Below, piece after piece: positions 33,026 through 42,400 of a DNA stretch of 64,000 nt (positions are counted from its first letter, which is position 1; each line of letters opens with the position of its first letter). The position numbers were made by a program, and so were the translations under genes. The stretch covers positions 1-64,000 of the forward strand of contig JAEWJT010000009.1 in NCBI GenBank assembly GCA_023386345.1. Reading direction: 5' to 3'. Origin of the DNA: Bacillota bacterium. Lineage in GTDB: Bacteria; Bacillota; Clostridia; Tissierellales; Sedimentibacteraceae. The notes beneath the pieces are model-generated. The model saw only the letters and a list, made by a program, of their open reading frames with translations. It searched no databases and was not told where the DNA came from.

Positions 33026-34003
33026 ATGTTTAAATCAAAAAAATTATTAAGTTTATTACTTGTTGTATTGATGATTTTTTCATTTGCAGCATGCAATAAG
33101 AACAAGCCAAATACACCGGTATCTGGTAATGAGGGTGAAAAAGGCAACGAAAACAATAATTCAGAAAATAGTGTGAATACTGTATATCCATTTAAATTTA
33201 CTGATGATTCAGGTAAAGAAATAGTTTTAGAAAAAGCACCTGATAAAGTAGCTTCAGGCTCACCATCTATAACTGAAATTATATTTGCAATCAAAGCAAA
33301 TGATAATTTAGTAGGTGTTACACAATTCTGTAATTTCCCTGAAGAAGCTATGAAAATAGATATTACAGGCGATTATAATGGTCCAAGCATTGAAAAATTG
33401 ATTGAATTTGGCGCTAATGTATATATAACTGACCATATAGCAGATGATGTAAGAAAGACTTTAGAGGATGCTAAAATTACTGTAATTGTTCTTTCTTCAA
33501 AAAATTATGAAGATGTATTTAGTAAAATACTATTAATGGGACAGATATTTGATAAAAATAAAGAAGCTGATAGTACTTTAATTTCAATGAAAAATAGAGA
33601 AGCTGCTTTGTTAAAATCTATTAAGGACTTAAAAAGTAAAAGAGTATTCTATGAAGTATGGCATGATCCTCTTATGACTTCGGGACCAGGTAGTTTTATT
33701 GATGAGATGATTAAGATGTTAGGCTCTGAAAATATTGCTTCAGACGCTGCATCAGCGTATGCTGAGTTTAGCGTTGAAACATTGATTGAAAGAAACCCTG
33801 AAGTTTATATAACTGCCAATGATGGAATGAAAACAGTTGAGGATATTAAGGCAAGAACAGGATATGATCAGATAGATGCTATTAAAAATGATAGAATTTA
33901 CTTTTTAGATGCAGATATTATATCAAGACCAGGACCAAGAATAGTTGAAGGTCTTGAGATTTTGGCAGAAGCTATATACTCTGAGGTATTTAACGGTAAA
34001 TAA
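33026..34003 (+). CDS. btuF: Cobalamin ABC transporter substrate-binding lipoprotein
   Basis: 325 residues. Signal peptide with lipobox FAAC, a Ser/Asn/Gly linker, then a BtuF/FecB-like two-lobed fold without ATP site (PSITEIIFAI, NYEDVFSKILLMGQIF, RVFYEVWHDPLMTSGPGSFIDEMIKMLG). Binds B12 outside the cell and delivers it to BtuCD. ATG 33026 (behind GAGGAGG) rather than TTG 33023. The family also handles siderophores; the riboswitch upstream decides for cobalamin. Confidence 0.92.
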   Translation: MFKSKKLLSLLLVVLMIFSFAACNKNKPNTPVSGNEGEKGNENNNSENSVNTVYPFKFTDDSGKEIVLEKAPDKVASGSPSITEIIFAIKANDNLVGVTQFCNFPEEAMKIDITGDYNGPSIEKLIEFGANVYITDHIADDVRKTLEDAKITVIVLSSKNYEDVFSKILLMGQIFDKNKEADSTLISMKNREAALLKSIKDLKSKRVFYEVWHDPLMTSGPGSFIDEMIKMLGSENIASDAASAYAEFSVETLIERNPEVYITANDGMKTVEDIKARTGYDQIDAIKNDRIYFLDADIISRPGPRIVEGLEILAEAIYSEVFNGK

Positions 34004-34033
34004 GCTATTTGTTACTCCCTATTCGAATAGCTT
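34002..34033 (+). repeat. Hairpin just after btuF
   Basis: AAGCTATT / AATAGCTT, 8 bp, overlapping the btuF stop; no T-run. Confidence 0.45.
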
Positions 34034-34102
34034 GTATATAAAATTGTCCTAGTATCAATTGTATTATATGCTTTATGCTATTTTAAATGATATTAGGGTT
34101 TT

Positions 34103-34146
34103 AGTATAGTGAACAATAGATTTGCTCGTCTGTTGTTCACTATACT
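34103..34146 (+). repeat. 18-bp stem-loop between btuF and btuC
   Basis: AGTATAGTGAACAATAGA (34103-34120) pairs with 34129-34146 at 17 Watson-Crick positions and one T-G, with an 8-base loop. No real T-run follows. In an operon, such a stem after the binding-protein gene commonly protects that part of the mRNA or reduces read-through to the permease. Confidence 0.7.
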
Positions 34147-34265
34147 TATTATTGCCTATTTAATTTTTTGCAATATGAGTTTGCTATATTTAGAATAAAA
34201 TGGTAAAATATTATTGCATATAATAGCAATTATTAAATAATAAATATAAAAGAAAGGTCAAAAAT

Positions 34266-35294
34266 ATGAAAAAGAATATTGGTAAAGTTCTAATTGTTTC
34301 TACAATAATTCTTTTACTCGTCATAATTATTTCCTGCTGCATAGGAGCAGCGAGTATAAAAGTAAGTGAAGCATTTAAAATTTTAATTAATAAGATTTTT
34401 AAAATAAATATTGACATGGCGCAGATAGCTGATTCAACTCAAACAATAATTTGGAAGATAAGATTTCCAAGAATATTAGTTGCATTGCTGGTTGGAGGAA
34501 CTCTTTCAGTTGCAGGAGCTACATATCAGGGCTTATTGAAAAACCCTATGGCAGACCCTTATGTAATAGGGGTATCCTCAGGAGCTGCTTTTGGTGCGGC
34601 AATAGGTATATCTTCTAAAATAGTATTTAATTTTTTTGGACTTTCTTTTGTATCTATTATGGCATTTGTATGTGCCGTACTTGTTATGTTATTAGTATAT
34701 AGAATAGCTAAAATTGGCAATAAAGTTCCTATAACCACATTATTGTTAAGTGGTATAGCTATAGGTAATTTTCTAACAGCCTTCACATCGTTAATTATGA
34801 TATTTGCAGGTGATAATATGAACAAGATATTCTTTTGGACGATGGGTTCGTTTTCGGGAAAGGGCTGGGAACAGCTTGCTTCTGTGTTGCCTTATATAAT
34901 AATCGGAATGATTATTATTTATTTTTATGCCAAAGATTTAAACATTATACTTTTAGGAGAGGATACAGCGAGCAATTTAGGTGTTAATGTTGAAAGAGTA
35001 AAGAAGATACTTCTTATAACAAGCACTGTAATTACAGCAGCAGTTGTGTCGATATCAGGTATAATTGGTTTTATAGGACTTATCATACCGCATATAGCTA
35101 GAATGGTGGTTGGACCCGATAACAAGTCTCTAATTCCAACATCCTTTGTTTTTGGTGCTATACTTCTCATAATTTGTGATACAATTGCGAGAAGTATTTT
35201 ATCTCAGGAAATACCAGTAGGGCTTATAACCTCAATACTTGGTGGACCATTTTTTGTATATTTGCTAAGGAATAAAAAGAGAGAGATAAATTAA
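34266..35294 (+). CDS. btuC: Cobalamin ABC transporter permease
   Basis: 342 residues, FecCD/BtuC family, about ten membrane helices. Signatures: VALLVGGTLSVAGATYQGLLKNPMADPYVIGVSSGAAFGA in the N-terminal half, and GIIGFIGLIIPHIARMVVGPDNKSLIP as the coupling region contacting the ATPase. Homodimer forming the B12 channel. Ribosome binding site GAAAGG; follows a 260-bp gap with the stem-loop above. Confidence 0.94.
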   Translation: MKKNIGKVLIVSTIILLLVIIISCCIGAASIKVSEAFKILINKIFKINIDMAQIADSTQTIIWKIRFPRILVALLVGGTLSVAGATYQGLLKNPMADPYVIGVSSGAAFGAAIGISSKIVFNFFGLSFVSIMAFVCAVLVMLLVYRIAKIGNKVPITTLLLSGIAIGNFLTAFTSLIMIFAGDNMNKIFFWTMGSFSGKGWEQLASVLPYIIIGMIIIYFYAKDLNIILLGEDTASNLGVNVERVKKILLITSTVITAAVVSISGIIGFIGLIIPHIARMVVGPDNKSLIPTSFVFGAILLIICDTIARSILSQEIPVGLITSILGGPFFVYLLRNKKREIN

Positions 35295-35312
35295 GAGGGA
35301 GGTGTCACATTC

Positions 35313-36593
35313 ATGCAAAATGAGGCTATGCCTATATATGAAAACAACAGTTTAAATTCTAATATTATAGAAATAAAAAATATCACAGTTAAATACGGAG
35401 ATTATGAAGTTTTAAAAAACATTAGCTTTAATATTAAAAAGGGCGAATTTACAAGCATAATAGGACCAAATGGAGCAGGTAAATCCACTGTTTTAAAGTC
35501 TATAATGAAAAACATAGATTTAAGCTCAGGAGATATTAGCATTAAAGGTAAAAGCATTAAAAAAATGAGTCATAAAGAAAAGGCTTGTATAATTGGATTT
35601 GTACCTCAGGAATTTAATATATCCTTTGATTTTACAGTATATGAAATAGTTGCTATGGGAAGAAATCCTTATTTGTCAAAATTTAAAAAATCAAAATATG
35701 ATGATAACAAAATAATTGAAGAATCTCTGAAAAAAACAAATACATATGAATTTAAGGACAAGTATTTCAACAGCCTTAGCGGTGGAGAAAAGCAAAGAGT
35801 AATAATTGCAAGAGCTTTGGCACAGCAACCGGAAATTCTTATATTAGATGAGGCAACATCAAGCTTAGATATACATCATCAATTAGACATATTAGAGCTT
35901 ATACATTCGTTGAATAGAGAAGATGGGCTAAGCGTTGTCACCATAATGCACGACCTTAATTTAGCCTCAAGATTTAGCGATAATATTATACTTCTAAGTA
36001 AAAATGGTATAATCAAGCAAGGCAAGCCAAGTGAGGTTATAGATGAAAATGTTCTAAAAAATGTTTATGATATGGATATGGTAGTAAGAGAGAACAAACT
36101 TTTATCATATACAGAAATAATACCTCTTAGGATAAGAAAATCAAAGGAAAATAAGAATATTCATATTCACGTTATATGTGGCGGTGGAACAGGAGAATAT
36201 ATATTGCAAAAGCTATATTCTGAGAGATATGAGATAAGCTGTGGAATTTTAAGCGAGGGCGATAGTGATTTAGATTTGTGCAGAAGCTTAAATCTTGATT
36301 TTGTAGCAGAAAATCCTTTCTCTAAGTTTAGTCAAGAGAGTATTGCAAAAAATAAACAATTGATTGATAAAAGCGATATAATAATATTGACAGATGTAGC
36401 AGTTGGACATGGAAACCTTGATAATATAAAAATGATTGAGAATATAAGAGATAAAAAGATAATTATACTTCACAGTGTAAACAGAGACTTCGTGGATGGG
36501 GAGTATGAGAAGATAATAGAGCGATTTATAAAATTTGATAATGTTAAATATGCCATGAATTTGAAGGAGCTTTTTGGATTTTTAGCTGAATAG
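35313..36593 (+). CDS. btuD: Cobalamin ABC transporter ATPase with extra C-terminal domain
   Basis: 426 residues against about 255 for a normal BtuD. Residues ~15-250 are the ATPase: Walker A GPNGAGKST, LSGGEKQR signature, Walker B ILILDEATS, switch His in MHDLN. From about 275 a second alpha/beta domain follows (IHIHVICGGGTGEYILQKLYSE..., IIILTDVAVGHGNLDNIKMIE, KKIIILH), Rossmann-like with a Gly-rich loop. I cannot name this domain; a nucleotide- or corrinoid-linked role is possible. It starts 18 bp after btuC behind GAGGGAGGTG. Confidence 0.9.
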   Translation: MQNEAMPIYENNSLNSNIIEIKNITVKYGDYEVLKNISFNIKKGEFTSIIGPNGAGKSTVLKSIMKNIDLSSGDISIKGKSIKKMSHKEKACIIGFVPQEFNISFDFTVYEIVAMGRNPYLSKFKKSKYDDNKIIEESLKKTNTYEFKDKYFNSLSGGEKQRVIIARALAQQPEILILDEATSSLDIHHQLDILELIHSLNREDGLSVVTIMHDLNLASRFSDNIILLSKNGIIKQGKPSEVIDENVLKNVYDMDMVVRENKLLSYTEIIPLRIRKSKENKNIHIHVICGGGTGEYILQKLYSERYEISCGILSEGDSDLDLCRSLNLDFVAENPFSKFSQESIAKNKQLIDKSDIIILTDVAVGHGNLDNIKMIENIRDKKIIILHSVNRDFVDGEYEKIIERFIKFDNVKYAMNLKELFGFLAE

Positions 36594-36666
36594 GTGATAT
36601 GATTTATTGGACTGTACTCATATAAAGTCTATAAAATGAAAAAAGTCAACCAAGTACAAACTGAAG

Positions 36667-36757
36667 TGCACCCCAAAAGTTAGACAATAAAGTTTAACTT
36701 TTGGAGGTGCATTTTTAAATGACTAAATATAATTTAGCTAACAATAATATTGCTTAG
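36667..36757 (+). mobile_element. Remnant of an IS3-family insertion sequence (left end)
   Basis: TGCACCCCAAAAGTTA (36667-36682) faces TAACTTTTGGAGGTGCA (36695-36711). This is the terminal arrangement found upstream of orfA in many IS3/IS150-like elements of Firmicutes. It is followed by ATG at 36719 coding MTKYN, the usual start of OrfA, then a stop after 12 codons. Only this ~90-bp end remains; it runs into the 3' end of the HAD gene. Confidence 0.65.
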
Positions 36758-37222
36758 TCCGCCAAAAGAGGGTATAACATAGTCAGCACATGGAAACAAT
36801 CCTTGTTGAGTTGTAATCAAGATTGTTTTCATCCCTGCATTCTTTGCTCCGACAATATCTTTTTCATAATCATTGCCTATCATACAAATTTCTGATGTAG
36901 ATAGATTTAATTTGTCAGCAATCCCATTAAAAAAGCTTGGAGACGGTTTCGCAGCTCCTAGTTCCTTTGATGTGATAAACAAATTAAAATATTTATCTAT
37001 ATCAATTCGTTGAAAAGCTTGTCTCATTAATTCTGCATTTGATGCTACTGCATTGGAAGCAACGGCACAAGGGAATTTTTTAGATATTATCGGCATAGTA
37101 TCGAGGACATCTGGCATAGGAGAAACTTTTTCCCATGTAACCATTGCACCTGTATATTCGGGATAATCTACCATTAGTGTGTCACCCCAGTCAAATAATA
37201 AAAACTTTATATCATTCATCAT
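36734..37222 (-). CDS. HAD-superfamily hydrolase
   Basis: 162 residues. Motif I is FDWGDTL (nucleophile Asp), motif III the Lys in GAAKPSPSFF, motif IV MIGNDYEKDIVGAK. Phosphatase/phosphoglycolate-phosphatase-like; substrate unknown. A small in-frame duplication is visible (AVASNAVASNAEL), extending the motif II loop. ATG 37222 (or the next one) behind CAGGAGG is chosen; the longer frame from 37255 has no ribosome binding site. Its 3' end borders the IS remnant, and the last residues may have been altered by that insertion. Confidence 0.85.
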   Translation of the reverse strand: MMNDIKFLLFDWGDTLMVDYPEYTGAMVTWEKVSPMPDVLDTMPIISKKFPCAVASNAVASNAELMRQAFQRIDIDKYFNLFITSKELGAAKPSPSFFNGIADKLNLSTSEICMIGNDYEKDIVGAKNAGMKTILITTQQGLFPCADYVIPSFGGLSNIIVS

Positions 37223-37419
37223 ATTCAACGCCTCCTGTTTTATAAATTTGCTCATTGAGCCTAAAATTCAGCTGTACCACTTTATAAACATTTTATTTGG
37301 CAGCATTTATATGAGAAGTTTACCATAATAAGGGAAAATATACAACTGTAAATTTATGAATGTTATCGAATAGTTTTTTTATGTTATAGGGGTATAAATT
37401 TATTATATAGCTAGACCTA

Positions 37420-37449
37420 TTGCAAACATTATCCTATTTATAATATAAT
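37420..37449 (+). promoter_or_regulatory. Promoter of the amidohydrolase gene
   Basis: TTGCAA (37420-37425), 18 bp, TATAAT (37444-37449). The start codon is 65 bp downstream. Confidence 0.6.
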
Positions 37450-37513
37450 ACATATTAGAACACAAGGTATTTTACAAATGCCTACAAAACTTATTTTATT
37501 AGGAGGCTATTAA

Positions 37514-38833
37514 ATGGCTATTTCAAAAGAGGAATTAAAAAGACGTGCTTGTGAAGCGATTGATAAGAATAGAGATAAAATAATTGAGCTTGGTGATTCT
37601 ATCTTTGCTGAACCTGAACTTGGATTTAAAGAATTTAAGACAGCAGAAAAAATTAAAAAGGTATTTGACGAATTAAATTATGAGTACAGAGATGGTGTAG
37701 CGATTACAGGGGTTATTGCTCCATTAAAGGGTAAAAGTTCTAAAATGAAAGTTGCAATCATGGGAGAGCTTGATGCTGTAGTTGCACCGGGACATAGATG
37801 TGCTGATCCTAAGACCGGAGCTGCACATTCCTGCGGACATAATGCTATGATAGCATCACTTGCTGGAGTAGCTTATGCTTTAAAAGGTACTGGAATTATG
37901 GAAGAGCTTGATGGAGATATAGCTTTAATGGCTGTTCCTGCAGAAGAATATGTTGAAATTGAATACAGAAATGGTCTTCGTGAAGAAGGAAAAATTCATT
38001 TTCTTGGAGGAAAGCAAGAATTTATCAGACTTGGTGAGACAGATGATGTTGATATAATGGTAATGCAGCATGCTCTTAACAATGATATAAAAGGTGTGAA
38101 AGCTATTGCTCATATAGCTATGAACGGATTTGTAGGGAAATTAGTTCGCTATATAGGAAAAGAAGCTCATGCAGGCGGAGCACCTCATTTGGGAATAAAT
38201 GCTTTAAATGCAGCAACTCTTGGACTTCAAGCTGTAGCTATGCAAAGAGAAACTTTCCAAGAAAAGGATCAAATTCGTGTGCATCCGATAATGACAAAAG
38301 GTGGAGATCTTGTAAATGTAGTTCCTGCTGATGTTCGTATTGAAACTTATATAAGAGGAAATAATGTAGAAGCTATAATGGATGCAAATGCAAAGGTAAC
38401 AAGAGCATTCAAGGCTGGTGGGGATGCGATAGGAGCTAAAACAATAATTACGGATTTACCAGGATATCTTCCTTTAGAAATATGTGAGGAGCTTACCGAT
38501 GTAGCATATGATAACTTAATTCAGTTATTACCTAAAGAGACAGTATTAAAGGGAGCTCCAAGGTCAACTGGTTCAACAGATGCTGGAGATTTAGCACATT
38601 TAATTCCTTGTGTTCACTCATACTTCTTAGGTGCAGAGGGCGTGTTACACAGTGAAAATTTAGAGTTCGTAGATAAAGAACTATCATACGTGACTGCTGC
38701 TAAATCTCTTGTAACGACAGCTATTGACTTGTTATACAACAATGCAGAATTAGGATTAAAAGTTAAAGAAAGTTATAAACCAAAGATGACAAAGCAAGAG
38801 TATCTAAAGGAATGGGGAAAAATTGACGCTTAA
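37514..38833 (+). CDS. M20-family amidohydrolase/metallopeptidase
   Basis: 439 residues. Metal-binding motifs of the M20 (aminoacylase/AbgB-like) family: GELDAV (Asp), AAHSCGHNAMIASLAG (His/Cys), AVPAEEY (Glu pair), and the dimerisation domain with GKEAHAGGAPHLGINALNA. Removes an acyl or amino-acid group from an amide; candidates are N-acyl amino acids or p-aminobenzoyl-glutamate, undecided. In an amino-acid fermenter it may supply free amino acids. Strong ribosome binding site TTAGGAGG. Monocistronic, with own terminator. Confidence 0.88.
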   Translation: MAISKEELKRRACEAIDKNRDKIIELGDSIFAEPELGFKEFKTAEKIKKVFDELNYEYRDGVAITGVIAPLKGKSSKMKVAIMGELDAVVAPGHRCADPKTGAAHSCGHNAMIASLAGVAYALKGTGIMEELDGDIALMAVPAEEYVEIEYRNGLREEGKIHFLGGKQEFIRLGETDDVDIMVMQHALNNDIKGVKAIAHIAMNGFVGKLVRYIGKEAHAGGAPHLGINALNAATLGLQAVAMQRETFQEKDQIRVHPIMTKGGDLVNVVPADVRIETYIRGNNVEAIMDANAKVTRAFKAGGDAIGAKTIITDLPGYLPLEICEELTDVAYDNLIQLLPKETVLKGAPRSTGSTDAGDLAHLIPCVHSYFLGAEGVLHSENLEFVDKELSYVTAAKSLVTTAIDLLYNNAELGLKVKESYKPKMTKQEYLKEWGKIDA

Positions 38834-38856
38834 TTAAATACAAAATAGATTATTAA

Positions 38857-38889
38857 AATCTCCAATTACAATATATTGGAGATTTTTTT
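38857..38889 (+). terminator. Intrinsic terminator
   Basis: AATCTCCAAT / ATTGGAGATT, 10 bp, then a run of seven T. Confidence 0.85.
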
Positions 38890-38926
38890 ATTAGGTATTT
38901 TTTGTAAAATTAGTTTTGTTTATGTG

Positions 38927-38953
38927 TTGACTTGTACGTATTTTTATTATAAT
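38927..38953 (+). promoter_or_regulatory. Promoter of the prolyl-tRNA deacylase gene
   Basis: TTGACT (38927-38932) and TATAAT (38948-38953) at a short 15-bp spacing; start codon 38 bp downstream. Confidence 0.5.
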
Positions 38954-38990
38954 ATAAATTAATAAAATTAAGCGAGAGGAATAAAATTTT

Positions 38991-39479
38991 ATGGAAAAAT
39001 GTAAAGTTGTATATGATTCCTTAAAAGAGATGGGAATTGAATATGACCTTGTCGAGCATCCACCAGCATTAACAACAGAAGAGGCTGATAGATATATTAT
39101 AGGAAAAGAAGGTGTTCGTACAAAAACCCTTTTTTTGTGCAATAGAAAGAAAACAGAATATTATTTAGTAATAATGGATGACAAAAAACGCTTAGACATG
39201 AAAAAACTTGCTGAAATTATTAAGGAAAAAAGCATTAGTTTTTGTTCACTTGAAAAGTTAATGGAAAAAATGTCTTTAGAAGCTGGTGCTGTATCATTGT
39301 TCGGATTGCTTAACAACACAGAGCGCGATATAAAGGTATTTCTAGACAGGGAAATGCTCTCAGAAAAATATATGAGCTTTCACCCAAACGAAAATACAAA
39401 GACTATTTTTATTTCCACAGACGATATGTATAGATTTATAAAAACATTGGATTACGAATATTCTATTATTGATTTATAA
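38991..39479 (+). CDS. ProX/YbaK-type aminoacyl-tRNA deacylase
   Basis: 162 residues. YDLVEHPPALTTEEADRYIIG and GVRTKTLFLCNRKKTEYYLVIMDDKKRLDMKKLA match the PrdX/ProX class, which hydrolyses alanyl-tRNA(Pro). The deacylase Lys lies in the RTKTLFL segment, and GAVSLFGLLNN is the usual third motif. In amino-acid-fermenting clostridia a close relative (PrdX) accompanies proline reductase genes, but none of those are nearby. 18 bp upstream of the giant helicase gene, so possibly co-transcribed with it. Confidence 0.85.
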   Translation: MEKCKVVYDSLKEMGIEYDLVEHPPALTTEEADRYIIGKEGVRTKTLFLCNRKKTEYYLVIMDDKKRLDMKKLAEIIKEKSISFCSLEKLMEKMSLEAGAVSLFGLLNNTERDIKVFLDREMLSEKYMSFHPNENTKTIFISTDDMYRFIKTLDYEYSIIDL

Positions 39480-39497
39480 AAAGAAAGGAATCAAATA

Positions 39498-42400
39498 ATG
39501 ATTATAAAAACAGAGTATAATTCACTTCTAAGCTATGTGACATACATCAATCGAATACCAATAATTCAAACCTTATCCTTAACGAACGATTCTGATGACA
39601 AACTTGAGGGGGTAAAATTATCAATCAAATGGGGAAACAAGGTTGTTGAGGATTGGCATCAAGACAATATTAATCTTGAAGCAAATCAATCAATAAAAAT
39701 TAATTTTGAAAAGCAAGCTCTTCGTATTAATGCAAAAGAATTTGTCACAACGACCGAAAGCTATCCAGAAGTATTTACAGTAAGTGTAGAGCATGATGGC
39801 TCTATAATTAAGGAACAAAGCTATGATGTGACTGTTTTAGCTTATAATCAATGGCTTGGAAGTAATTACCATCCCACACTAATTGCGTCATTTATCACTC
39901 CTAATCATCCTCAGGTGATTAGAATAATTAAAAATGCCTCTGAGATACTAAAAAAATGGGACACAGTATTTTCAGCTTATCAAACACAGGATAAAACAGA
40001 TGTACGCAAGCAAATAAAGGCAATTTACCTTGCGATACAAAATGAACAGATTAACTATGTATCATCAGCTCCTAGCTTTGAGGAATTTGGACAAAGAGTT
40101 CGTTTAGTTGATGATGTTTTAGCTGGTAAAATGGGTAACTGCATAGAATTAGCAATATTATTTGCTTCTTGCTTAGAGCATGCTCGCTTAAATCCAATAA
40201 TTGTTTTTCTATATGGACATGCTTTCGTTGGATGCTGGCTAGATGATCAAACATTCCAAAATAGCGTTGATGATGATGTGGCATCTCTTTCAAAGCGATT
40301 AGCTTCAGGTGTTCAAACTATTGAGCTAATAGAGTCAACTCTATTGGCGGAGTCATCAATAGTAACATATGAGCAGGCTGTTCAAAAAGCCTATGATGAG
40401 ATTGTGTATGGGAAAAAATTCGATTATCTGCTGGATGTTTCTAAGGCGAGGTCACTAGGTATCAGACCTTTACCACAAAAAATAGAGCTTATATCATTAA
40501 ATGATGAACAAATTCAAAATAATCAAATAAATACAGACAATCTTGAGCATTTAGCACCCAAGAGTATTGTAAATACAGAAAATATAGAAGTAACAACAAG
40601 CACTAAAAGATCTAAAATACAGGTGTGGGAGTCGAAGCTATTAAATATGACATTGAAAAATAGCCTTTTAAATTTCCGTCCTACAAGGAGAAGCATCTCA
40701 ATTTTAGAAGGAGATTTAAATCTCTTAGAAGACAATCTATCATCTGGACATGAATTCTCACTTGTTCCTTGTCCGGGGGAAATAGAAACAGAAAAGAGAA
40801 CAGAAAAGGAATATTCATTCACGAGAAATTTAAGAGATGAATACCGTGAATACATGAATGCCGAAATGAAAAGTAAGCGAATTGTATCATTGCTGGGCGT
40901 TGAGGATTTAGATTATGCTATCAAGGCACTTTACTATACATCAAGAACTGATTTAGAAGAAAATGGTGCAAACACTCTATTTGTCGCAATGGGATTTTTG
41001 AAATGGTATGAGTCAGATGTTTCAAAGCTGGCAAGATATGCTCCGATTTTACTTTATCCAATAGAAATGATAAGAAAATCTTCAGCAAGAGGATATATCA
41101 TACGCTTTAGAGATGAAGAAGTACAAGTAAATACAACCTTACTGGAAAAATTACGCATGGAATTAAATATGGAGTTTCCGGGGCTAAATCCATTGCCAAT
41201 GGACGAAACAGGCATTGATGTTAAAAAGATATTAAACACAATGAGAACTGCAATTATGGACAAAAGAGGATGGGATATCATTGATGTAAGCTATATTGCT
41301 CTATTTTCATTTAATCAGTTTGTCATGTGGAACGATATACATAGTAGAAATCAAGAATTGATGGAAAACAAAACGGTAAGCAGTCTTTTAGAAGGCAAGC
41401 CAAGTTTTGATTTTCCCAGTATTCTTGAAACTACGCAGCTTGATAAATCAGATATGTTCTTAAACAATGCTGTTTTAATGGACGCTGATTCATCACAATT
41501 AGCTGCGATTTATTCTGCAACAAATGGCAGCAGTTTTGTGTTGCATGGACCTCCTGGAACTGGAAAATCACAGACTATTACAAATATTATTGCCTCTGCA
41601 TTATATAATGGTAAATCAGTTTTGTTTGTTGCTGAAAAAATGGCGGCACTTAATGTTGTTCAATCGAGATTAGAAAAGATTGGAATTGGGGATTTCGCTT
41701 TAGAGCTTCATTCGAATAAGACCAAAAAGACAGAAGTATTGCAAAAGATAGACAGAATTCTAAGCAGAACTAGAAATGGCTCAATAAAGCAAATTGATGA
41801 AAAAAGAAAAGAACTGCAAAGACTTCGTGATAAAATCAATGAAACAACAAAAGCATTGCATTATGTACGTGAAAATGGCTACAGTATATATGAAATGATT
41901 TCTCTATATGAGTCACAGGGTGACAATGAAGTGCATTCAGTTGCTAAGCTTGCAGAGGAAGTAGGTAAAAAGCTTGTTGAGCAAGCAGTAGAAATTATTG
42001 ACCGATATGCTATTATGTATAGCGATGTGGCTCCGATTGATGAAAATCCACTTAATTTTATAAAAATCACGAACTTTACTTTGAAAGATAGAGACTCATT
42101 CAAAGAAAATATTGAGAAACTTAAAAAAACACTTGTTGAGTTAGATAGTTTTATTTCAAGACAGAGTATAACTTCAATACCAAAGGAAGCAAGTCTTTTA
42201 TCTATAAAAATATTAACAGACATACTAAAAATATCTGTGACAAGCAGTGAACTGCTTTGGAGTTATTTAGAAAAGTGGAATCAAGAGGACATCGACCCAG
42301 CTATTAATGAAATTGTAGCGAAAGGATTTGAAAAACAGCAAATTAAGGGAGCAATAGAAAAAGACTTTGACTTGGCGATATTTGGATTTGATGCTAAGAC

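Noticed and set aside
37925..38113. Minus-strand small frame in the amidohydrolase gene
   Set aside because: No ribosome binding site or promoter; lies within a strongly conserved enzyme gene on the other strand.
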